Shown here: one piece after another, positions 1-4,990 of the stretch | How positions within the stretch are numbered: the stretch's first letter is position 1 | How the letters are laid out: the number at the start of each line of letters is the position of its first letter | Assembly: GCA_036564195.1 (NCBI GenBank) | Contig: DATCLA010000164.1 | Coordinates: 1-7,831 of the forward strand | Origin: DATCLA01 sp036564195 | GTDB lineage: Bacteria; Bacillota; UBA4882; UBA8346 | Length of the DNA stretch: 7,831 nucleotides | Reading direction: 5' to 3' | Notes under the pieces: generated by a model | What the model was told of the DNA's origin: nothing | What the model saw: only the letters and a program-made list of their open reading frames with translations | Databases searched by the model: none | Made by a program: the position numbers and the translations under genes

Positions 1-130
1 TTTTACCCCACTTGATACTGTATGATCTTGCCCGGTGCAATTTATATTTCTATACTCATTAGGCAAACTGTAAATGGTAAATGAGCAAACTTTTTTAGTT
101 CATAACCAGCCGAATCATCCAAACAGCATC

Positions 131-176
131 CGATTAGCGGGACACACCGTGTTAGCTGCTGTGCGCCGGGCCTAAC
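131..176. other. GC-rich patch with short inverted repeat in the AT-rich left flank
   Basis: The first 228 bases contain no gene I can support. Most of this stretch is AT-rich, but a patch near its right end is abruptly GC-rich. It carries the complementary arms GTTAG (151-155) and CTAAC (172-176) around a GC-rich loop. On the minus strand it lies about 50 bases past the end of the GyrI-like gene, so it could form a hairpin in that transcript. No T-run follows the stem on either strand, so it is not a convincing intrinsic terminator. Its origin is unknown; a remnant of an inserted element is possible but unproven. Confidence 0.25.
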
Positions 177-228
177 TTGAAGGTTACTTCGAAAGATAAT
201 CATTACTTTTATTGCTTTTCTTTAATAG

Positions 229-795
229 CTACATATAATTCAGTAATAAGTTTTTTTCGTCCTCAATTTTTTGATTATTATATTCAAATTCGAACCCTGC
301 AAATTCATATTGTGAGTTTGGAAGCCAAGTATCATAAATATATTTTTTGGTTTTACCAATCTTCAGCCCCCATAATAATTTCGTGAAAGGTTTAACAATT
401 GGAAAAATTGCATAGGTTCCTACTGGGATTTGAAAAGAAGTTAACTCTCTTGGAACTTGTTCAAAATCTGTTACTACGTCTCCCACAAGATATTCCCATG
501 ACTGGTTTCCTCTAAAATTTCGACTCAACGCCACAAATTCCCATGGTTCTTTTAAATTGGAAATGCCAAATTGGTTTTTATAATCCATATACTTTTTAAG
601 AATCAGCGATACATCTTTATAGACCGTATTCATATTCGTTTCAATTGATAATCCAACTGCTTTAATTGGTTCATTCAATGTAATGATTTTCGGTTCAATA
701 GTCTCCTCTACACCAAAGAAATACATTAATGTCCCCCCGATCACAAGTATAATAAATGTAACTAATATCCCCAATACCAGTTTTTTATTTACCAT
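229..795 (-). CDS. membrane-anchored GyrI/AraC effector-binding-like protein
   Basis: The 188-residue protein has one N-terminal membrane segment (about residues 6-27, preceded by lysines) and then a soluble domain of about 150 residues. That domain resembles the GyrI-like/AraC effector-binding fold: an IPVGTYAIFP strand (123-132) and a Y-I-Y-D-T-W-L-P-N-S-x-Y-E signature (152-164) followed by F-E-F-E-Y (169-172 region). The family binds hydrophobic small molecules or drugs. With no DNA-binding domain and a membrane anchor, I infer an extracytoplasmic binding or sensing role. The annotated C-terminus (NLLLNYM) does not look like the family's final strand. At 250-256 the minus strand reads A_AAA_AAC in register, and a -1 shift there gives an ending ELYVAIKEKQ, stopping at 209-211 (195 residues), which looks family-like. 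The gene has only a weak ribosome site of its own and starts 3 bases after a 12-codon upstream ORF. It is the last of three co-directional genes with a multidrug-type efflux pump. Confidence 0.8.
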   Translation of the reverse strand: MVNKKLVLGILVTFIILVIGGTLMYFFGVEETIEPKIITLNEPIKAVGLSIETNMNTVYKDVSLILKKYMDYKNQFGISNLKEPWEFVALSRNFRGNQSWEYLVGDVVTDFEQVPRELTSFQIPVGTYAIFPIVKPFTKLLWGLKIGKTKKYIYDTWLPNSQYEFAGFEFEYNNQKIEDEKNLLLNYM

Positions 796-798
796 GGT

Positions 799-837
799 TC
801 ACCATCCAGAATTAGCTTTAACTTTCAAAACCACCAT
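799..837 (-). CDS. 12-codon upstream ORF (putative leader peptide) of the GyrI-like gene
   Basis: On the minus strand an ATG at 835-837 opens the peptide MVVLKVKANSGW, which ends in TGA at 799-801. GGAG (843-846 on the plus strand as CTCC) lies 5 bases upstream of the ATG, a normal ribosome-site distance. The stop is only 3 bases before the ATG of the GyrI-like gene, whose own ribosome site is poor, so reinitiation by the same ribosomes is plausible. The same layout (similar promoter core, GGAG, tiny ORF) precedes the efflux pump at 2830-2978, which makes chance less likely. No function is inferred from the peptide sequence itself. Expression is unproven. Confidence 0.4.
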   Translation of the reverse strand: MVVLKVKANSGW

Positions 838-859
838 CTTAACTCCATTCAAACAAAAC

Positions 860-870
860 ATTTTACCATA
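860..870 (-). promoter_or_regulatory. extended -10 type promoter core of the GyrI-like gene
   Basis: The minus strand reads TATATGGTAAAAT across this site: a TAAAAT -10 (860-865) with the upstream TGG (866-868) of an extended -10. The -35 position at 17-bp spacing is weak (ATTATT), which fits an extended -10 promoter. The core and the 20 bases downstream closely match the block in front of the efflux pump (core at 2973-2983). This suggests a shared origin or shared control. Confidence 0.5.
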
Positions 871-903
871 TAGATCCTAATTAATAATTTTTCGCAACTG
901 GGA

Positions 904-925
904 CCGGCCATAATGTCAGTGCCGG
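904..925. other. small CCGGC/GCCGG hairpin in the spacer between the membrane protein and the GyrI-like gene
   Basis: CCGGC (904-908) and GCCGG (921-925) can form a 5-bp GC stem with a 12-base loop. It sits in the 226-base gap between the end of the five-helix membrane protein gene and the start of the GyrI-like gene. No T-run follows on either strand, so termination is weak at best. It could be a processing or attenuation element, or chance. Confidence 0.25.
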
Positions 926-1021
926 ATTACATTTGATACTCAATTTAGACAAATTTATTTGATTTAGCGTACTCCATACCCCTGAATACTTTTTTGGATT
1001 TTAAGAGCATCATCTTTAAAC

Positions 1022-1516
1022 CTAATTTATTCTTAAATATACCAGATAGGTATGGGCGACGTGAAAAATCGAAAATACGATGGATGGCAGTATATAATGC
1101 CATTTAGAATATGTAAAATTAAAATAATAGGAATCAGCCAAAAGACTGATACCGATTAACCAGATAATGGGCATATATGCCGGCGCGGCAAAACCAAATA
1201 CACTCTTACTCAATAAAGAATTTGGCGCATACATTTGCAATAGCCAAGCAGTAAAATATAAAACTGTGCCCAAAATGTAAATAATCAGTCCTTGTTTTCC
1301 TTGTGCAGTAGCGATATTTGTTTTAAAAAATAAAGGTAAAACAAAAATTATCGTTCTGAACAGATTTTCTCCGATTACCAGAAACAATGGGATGTCTTTA
1401 TTAAAGCTTTGTGGATCGTAGGCAGGGGGTAATTTTGAAACAAAAATAATATTCCAGGCCAAAATAGGTATCAATGGAATGTAACCGTTTGTAAGAATTG
1501 CTTTAATTAGACTCAT
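1022..1516 (-). CDS. small integral membrane protein, unknown family
   Basis: I do not recognise the family. The 164-residue protein is almost entirely hydrophobic. I see about five membrane segments, near residues 11-27, 42-63, 74-94, 105-127 and 140-160, joined by short polar loops such as K-L-P-P-A-Y-D-P (28-35). A single polar Glu-Asn pair lies in the second helix (ENLFR), and histidines lie in the last (FHVAHTY). No enzymatic or ATP-binding motif is visible. The start is well supported: AAGGAG (CTCCTT at 1525-1530) ends 8 bases upstream of the ATG. The gene lies 87 bases downstream of the efflux pump on the same strand with no visible terminator between them, so co-transcription is likely. 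A role alongside the pump is inferred from context only. Confidence 0.75.
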   Translation of the reverse strand: MSLIKAILTNGYIPLIPILAWNIIFVSKLPPAYDPQSFNKDIPLFLVIGENLFRTIIFVLPLFFKTNIATAQGKQGLIIYILGTVLYFTAWLLQMYAPNSLLSKSVFGFAAPAYMPIIWLIGISLLADSYYFNFTYSKWHYILPSIVFSIFHVAHTYLVYLRIN

Positions 1517-1603
1517 ATAAATTTCTCCTTTATTAATTGGAGTTTTCTTCTTTATGTTCCTGAAGCTGCTTCATGCAACTACCTGATCCATTGAAGTATT
1601 GTC

Positions 1604-2833
1604 TTAATGATGGCCGATACCTGAAGTTAAATCTTCCGGCGTTTTTGAGAAACCGAAAAGCATCAAAAATGCAACTGCGGCCGCTAAACAAATTATACTA
1701 CCGTAAAGGAATACAATTCGAACTCCCATAGTATCTGTAATAAATCCGCCAATTTTAATTCCGAACAAGCTGATAAAAGAGTAACAGGTGGATATTGAAA
1801 CTAAAACTCTTCCTACAATATTACTAGTGGAAACACTCTGAACAATGGTACGCATAGTACTAAAGGAAAAGGCAAACCCCAGACCACAGATGATTTGAAG
1901 AGGGATTGTCATCCAAAACTGAGGAATAATCGAATACAGGCCCATTTGTAACCCGATACAGAAAACCCCGCTAAAAAATAAAATGTTGAGTCGAATCCTT
2001 TTTAAAAAAGGGAGTAAAAAATTTCCGAACAAAAAACCAATGCCCCATAATGACGACAAATAACCGATACTGGCCGGTTCGGTGTGTAACTCCCTCGCTA
2101 CCATTATTGAGAAAAGCGGCGAGACTGTCGTGTCGGCCAACATTACACAGGAAACGACAATTGTAATCCAAACAAGCAACTTAGACTGGAATACATATTT
2201 TATTCCTTCAACAATGTTATGATAGACGGATGGAAGAGAAAATTGGCCCTCCGCCGTAGTTTGAATGACGGGAACCCACAACGGTAACAGAATTAAACCC
2301 GCCATTGCAGTTACGATTGCCGTCGCATAAAACCCCGCTGCGCTGCCAAATACTCCCACAAGCAACGCTGATAACAGGGGAGCGGCAAATCGGGCGATAG
2401 ACTCAGTGGCCGCGATGAATGAATTAGCCTCTAATAAGTAATCCTTGCGAATGACAAGAGGCAGAATCGAGTGGATACTAGGATTAAAAAGAGTAGTAGC
2501 AGATGATAATACAAAGGTAATTACCAGGAGACTTAAAATACTTTTACTAACTGGCAGAAGCGCAATAATCAATGAGGTGATTAAACAAGTCGCGATAACA
2601 AGCTTTTTCTTGTCAAACCGGTCAATTACTACACCCGCAGGAGGGCCCAACAAAAAAGTGGGAACAGTACGGACAAAGTAATAAGTACTTAATGCCGCCC
2701 CCGTTCCAAAGGTTTTATATAGTTGTACCGCAAAACTGATGCTCAACAATTGATCGCCCAACTCCATCAAAACCTGGCATAACATAACCAATAAAAACTC
2801 GTAATTCATCCAATTTAATATCTTGTTTTTCAT
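1604..2833 (-). CDS. major facilitator superfamily efflux transporter (MFS_3/EntS-like)
   Basis: The 409-residue, about 12-helix protein is the normal length for a proton-driven MFS exporter. The loop after helix 2 holds the MFS motif A in the form G67-V-V-I-D71-R72-F-D-K-K-K (67-77). It is followed after helix 4 by NPSIHSILPLVIRKD (117-131) and EANSF, typical of the MFS_3 branch that includes enterobactin and macrolide/tetracycline-type exporters. A longer central cytoplasmic loop (about 190-215) separates the two six-helix halves. Efflux of a drug or small amphipathic metabolite is inferred from the family; the substrate cannot be read from sequence. AGGAG (CTCCT at 2843-2847) lies 9 bases upstream of the ATG. 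The start codon overlaps the stop of a 27-28-codon upstream ORF (ATGA), and a good promoter lies at 2973-3001. It is the first full-length gene of a minus-strand group with a membrane protein and a GyrI-like binding protein. Confidence 0.9.
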   Translation of the reverse strand: MKNKILNWMNYEFLLVMLCQVLMELGDQLLSISFAVQLYKTFGTGAALSTYYFVRTVPTFLLGPPAGVVIDRFDKKKLVIATCLITSLIIALLPVSKSILSLLVITFVLSSATTLFNPSIHSILPLVIRKDYLLEANSFIAATESIARFAAPLLSALLVGVFGSAAGFYATAIVTAMAGLILLPLWVPVIQTTAEGQFSLPSVYHNIVEGIKYVFQSKLLVWITIVVSCVMLADTTVSPLFSIMVARELHTEPASIGYLSSLWGIGFLFGNFLLPFLKRIRLNILFFSGVFCIGLQMGLYSIIPQFWMTIPLQIICGLGFAFSFSTMRTIVQSVSTSNIVGRVLVSISTCYSFISLFGIKIGGFITDTMGVRIVFLYGSIICLAAAVAFLMLFGFSKTPEDLTSGIGHH

Positions 2834-2913
2834 TTAGTCAGTCTCCTAATCAATATCCGCCAATTTATTCGTAATAATCTCCCCATTCCCGATATTCCAT
2901 CTATTCTCCCCAT
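2830..2913 (-). CDS. 27-codon upstream ORF overlapping the efflux pump start (putative leader peptide)
   Basis: From ATG at 2911-2913 (or GTG at 2914-2916, one codon earlier) the minus strand reads an uninterrupted 27-codon ORF. It begins MGRIDGISGMGRLL and ends IRRLTK, with TGA at 2830-2832 overlapping the pump ATG as ATGA. The GTG/ATG pair follows directly on the TAA of the preceding 10-codon ORF (TAAGTGATG), with no ribosome site of its own, so it would depend on reinitiation. The peptide is rich in arginine and isoleucine. The pump's AGGAG lies within this ORF, so translation of the ORF would affect access to that site. This suits a drug-responsive leader, but no arrest motif can be proven from sequence. 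Confidence 0.4.
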   Translation of the reverse strand: MGRIDGISGMGRLLRINWRILIRRLTK

Positions 2914-2916
2914 CAC

Positions 2917-2949
2917 TTAGGCCAAATTTTCCAACAGTGAACCCCTCAT
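2917..2949 (-). CDS. 10-codon upstream ORF with strong ribosome site (putative leader peptide)
   Basis: On the minus strand GGAGG lies close upstream of an ATG (2947-2949; 4-base spacing), opening the peptide MRGSLLENLA that ends with TAA at 2917-2919. It begins about 17 bases after the predicted transcription start of the promoter at 2973-3001, where a leader peptide would be expected. The next tiny ORF begins immediately after its stop. Its ribosome site is better than those of many full-length genes here. The main weakness is shortness: any one such ORF can arise by chance. Confidence 0.4.
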   Translation of the reverse strand: MRGSLLENLA

Positions 2950-2972
2950 TCTCCCTCCGGCTCAACAAGAAC

Positions 2973-3001
2973 ATATTACCATATACATCATGAATTTACA
3001 A
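2973..3001 (-). promoter_or_regulatory. sigma-A type promoter of the efflux pump group
   Basis: The minus strand shows a -35 TTGTAA (TTACAA at 2996-3001), a 17-base spacer and a -10 TAATAT (ATATTA at 2973-2978). The -10 is preceded by TGG, giving an extended -10. Predicted transcription would begin near 2966 and run into the two tiny upstream ORFs and the pump. The -10 region and following bases are nearly the same as those before the GyrI-like gene (860-870). Confidence 0.65.
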
Positions 3002-3062
3002 TTTCCGTAATCGAGGTTAAAAGATGTAAATCTTCAGCTAATAAATATTCCGCCAAAGAATG

Positions 3063-3290
3063 ATTTATTCCGGGAAAATTTCCATTCCATCAGGAATATG
3101 AAAGATTCATTCAAGAAAATAAAATATTCCATCAAGAAAATTAGACACTCATTCAAGAACATAAAGATTCTTATTGGAATGTTCAATATTCCATCTGGAA
3201 AGTTCAATATTCTACCATGAAAATGGAATATTCCATCGGAAAATTGCAGATTCCCAATGGAAGTTAAAATATTCCGGAAAACAAATGGCG
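3063..3290. repeat. degenerate 21-bp tandem repeat array with TTCC...GGAA dyads
   Basis: About ten to eleven units of 20-21 bases follow one another, starting at 3063, 3084, 3105, 3126, 3147, 3167, 3188, 3209, 3230, 3250 and 3271 (last one partial). The loose consensus is ATTCCATCnGGAAnnTnnAAT. Many units hold a TTCC-N3/4-GGAA dyad, and one has a full TTCCGGAA palindrome (3272-3279). The array fills most of the roughly 370-base gene-free stretch between the pump promoter and the RadC-like gene. The spacing equals two DNA helical turns. Read on the plus strand, the repeat gives heptad-like peptides (FIQENKI, FHQEN) broken by stops, so it is not an intact gene. Its role is unknown: serial protein-binding sites, or a decayed simple repeat. 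I see nothing else in the flanking parts of this gap (3002-3062, 3291-3372). Confidence 0.7.
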
Positions 3291-3372
3291 ATAGCTTTTA
3301 AAACAGTACCAAAATCCCGGAGAATATGATTATTTCCGGTTGTCCGAGCTTCGATCAAATTAATTATAAAAA

Positions 3373-3495
3373 ATGTCAAACGATAAATTGTACGCAGAGG
3401 CGAAGCGGCAAATGATTAAAAAGCCGGAGGCTGTTGCAAATTTGGCTAAACATCTACACTCTCAAACAGCACCGGGTCTCCCGGGCCCGCTATGA
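3373..3495 (+). pseudogene. probable frameshifted N-terminal part of the RadC-like gene
   Basis: An ATG at 3373 opens a 40-codon frame starting MSNDKLYAEAKRQMIKKPEA, then VANLAKHL, before out-of-family residues and a TGA at 3493-3495. The helical, charged sequence looks like the short N-terminal helix found before the JAB domain in some RadC-like proteins. Just where it loses sense, the +1 frame takes over with I-Y-T-L-K-Q-H-R-V-S-R-A-R-Y-D of the RadC-like protein. The change point is about 3443-3458. The simplest explanation is a one-base insertion (or two-base loss) in a gene that once ran from 3373 to 3883. A sequencing error is equally possible. No good ribosome site precedes this ATG, which weakens the case. 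Confidence 0.45.
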
Positions 3496-3883
3496 TCTTG
3501 AACTCAAGGTCACCAGCCCCCGCGTTTGCCATCACTTCCTCAACCTGCTCCTCGACCTCCACCACGAACCGGTTGAAAAGTTCGGAATCATCTCCTTGAA
3601 TATCAAATATAAAATAACCGGCCTTCACGTCCTGGCCAGAGGCAGTCTGGAATCAGTCACCGTCGAACCTCGGGAAGTCTTTAAGGCGGCCATGACAAAC
3701 AACGCTTATGCAATAATTGCATTCCACAACCATCCCTCATGCGATCCCGAAGCCAGCGTCGAAGATATTGCTATAACCAAGCGGTTGAGAGAGGTAGGGG
3801 AGGTTTTAAACATCAAACTCATCGACCACCTGATCATCGGCGAAGGAAAATGGTTCAGTATGAAGGAAGCAAAGCTGATCTAA
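3434..3883 (+). CDS. RadC-like JAB/MPN+ domain protein (possibly 5'-frameshifted)
   Basis: The roughly 149-residue product is almost entirely a RadC-type JAB domain. The JAMM metal-site pattern is complete: E45 in the position of the conserved glutamate, H98-x-H100, S108 and D111 (H-N-H-P-S-C-D-P-E-A-S-V-E-D). It is followed by the usual ITKRL...GEVLNIKLIDHLIIGEG. A cysteine (C103) replaces the usual glycine of HPSGDP. The family resembles zinc isopeptidases; RadC's cellular role is unsettled and the family is common on phage and mobile elements. It lacks the helix-hairpin-helix N-terminal part of full RadC (about 220 residues), like the short RadC-like class. The TTG start at 3434 has GGAGG only 3 bases upstream, which is too close, and the true N-terminus may lie in the preceding frame from 3373. 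It appears to be a single-gene unit. Confidence 0.75.
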   Translation: MQIWLNIYTLKQHRVSRARYDLELKVTSPRVCHHFLNLLLDLHHEPVEKFGIISLNIKYKITGLHVLARGSLESVTVEPREVFKAAMTNNAYAIIAFHNHPSCDPEASVEDIAITKRLREVGEVLNIKLIDHLIIGEGKWFSMKEAKLI

Positions 3884-4012
3884 ATAAATAAGTAAACGAA
3901 GCGCTACTCTCACACCTGCGCCTCACGCCTCACTCCTTTTGCCTATTTCCTTATCCTCTATCACCTAAACTAAAATGTATATCCCCAGCCTTTTCCGGTA
4001 ATACTCACTATT

Positions 4013-4990
4013 ATGAAACTCAGGCAAAAAAAGTTAACCATCGGCGTTCCCAGGACTCTCTTCGCATCCTACCATCTTCCTTTTTGGCAGCAATTGATCA
4101 GCCTTTCCGGCATGAAAGCAGTCCTCTCCGACCCTAGCAGCAACGAGTCCGCCCACCGGGGCGGTCGGCGGCTCCCCCATGAGTTCTGCGTTCCAGTCAA
4201 AGTCTTTCTCGGGCATGTCCTGAACCTTCTGGAGAAAGGGGTCGATCGCATCCTCCTGCCCCGGATGACCACCCAGGGAAAGGCCAATTTTTTCTGCCCC
4301 AAACTGATCGGATTACCGGAGATCGTCTACTACACAACCGGCCTTGGGGCGGAGCGGATCTTCTCCCCGGAGGTTATCTGTGATGGATTGGGCCTACGGG
4401 TGATCAGCTTTCCGGACTTAGGCCCGGTCATGACTTGGCAGATGAAGGCTGCAGCGCGCCAGGCTGATCAAGTTTGGAGAGGCATTTTAAACAAATGCCG
4501 GACGGAGCGGCTCACCCTTCCGGAAGCGGGCGGCGGAACCAAGCTCAATTCCTCAGGAAAACGGCTCAACATCGGACTGCTGGGTTATGCTTACAGCCTC
4601 TATGATCCCTTCATCAGCAAGGGAATCGTCACTCGCCTCTCTCAATTAGGGGTTAAGCTAAACACCTGGGAGATGCTGGACCCCCAACGGATTGAAGCTC
4701 GGCTGGCCGGATTAACCAGGCCCTTGTTTTGGAATTTCGGCCGGATGCTCTTAGGCGCAGGGCTCGAATTTCTCAATGATCCCGCCATCGATGGGCTGAT
4801 TTACGTCACCACCTTCGGCTGCGGGCCGGATTCGATAGCCACTAAGATTTTAAGTATCGCAGCCAGTCAAGGAGAAAAACCATTTTTACAAATCAATTTA
4901 GACGAACACCAGGAAGACGGGCATCTTCGGACCCGTTTGGAAGCGTTCACGGATCTGCTGGCCACCTTAAAGGAGGAACGGGCAATTTGA
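4013..4990 (+). CDS. acyl-CoA dehydratase activase-related protein, DUF2229/COG3580 type
   Basis: The 325-residue protein opens with the DUF2229 signature I-G-V-P-R-T-L (10-16) and continues with E-F-C59-V-P-V-K, N-F-F-C95-P-K, T-F-G-C270-G-P-D, I-N-L-D-E (294-298) and R-L-E-A-F (308-312). Three of its five cysteines (59, 95, 270) sit in these motifs, as expected for ligands of an iron-sulfur cluster. The family is related to 2-hydroxyacyl-CoA dehydratase subunits and is usually found with, or fused to, an ASKHA activase. Its own reaction is not established. It shares motif order with the next gene, with which it overlaps by four bases (TTGA), so a heterodimer is likely. No clear ribosome site precedes the ATG at 4013, yet the IGVPR motif leaves no room for a later start. 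The 129-base gap before it (3884-4012) holds no gene or clear promoter. Confidence 0.85.
   Translation: MKLRQKKLTIGVPRTLFASYHLPFWQQLISLSGMKAVLSDPSSNESAHRGGRRLPHEFCVPVKVFLGHVLNLLEKGVDRILLPRMTTQGKANFFCPKLIGLPEIVYYTTGLGAERIFSPEVICDGLGLRVISFPDLGPVMTWQMKAAARQADQVWRGILNKCRTERLTLPEAGGGTKLNSSGKRLNIGLLGYAYSLYDPFISKGIVTRLSQLGVKLNTWEMLDPQRIEARLAGLTRPLFWNFGRMLLGAGLEFLNDPAIDGLIYVTTFGCGPDSIATKILSIAASQGEKPFLQINLDEHQEDGHLRTRLEAFTDLLATLKEERAI
4971..4976 (+). promoter_or_regulatory. ribosome binding site deciding a TTG start
   Basis: AGGAGG lies 10 bases before the TTG at 4987-4989. It supports this unusual start codon, which overlaps the TGA of the preceding gene as TTGA. The resulting N-terminus MKITFPYLG is the expected one for the family. 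Confidence 0.8.

Noticed and set aside
145..185. Integron attC-like pair of GTTAG and GCCTAAC cores
   Set aside because: attC needs RYYYAAC first and GTTRRRY last. Here the order is reversed on both strands, and the left core (GTTAGCT) does not match the consensus.
904..925. Intrinsic terminator
   Set aside because: The stem is only 5 bp and no T-run follows on either strand; kept only as a weak hairpin.
2445..2681. Plus-strand frame of 78 codons inside the efflux pump gene
   Set aside because: It is antisense to a clear MFS coding sequence, with no family resemblance and no ribosome site support.
3063..3290. CRISPR array
   Set aside because: Units are contiguous, degenerate 21-base repeats with no unique spacers, and no cas gene is present.
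3439..3445. A_AAT_TTG as a -1 programmed frameshift site for the RadC-like gene
   Set aside because: A -1 slip from the 3373 frame leads to GGC TAA at once, while the RadC-like domain lies in the +1 frame.
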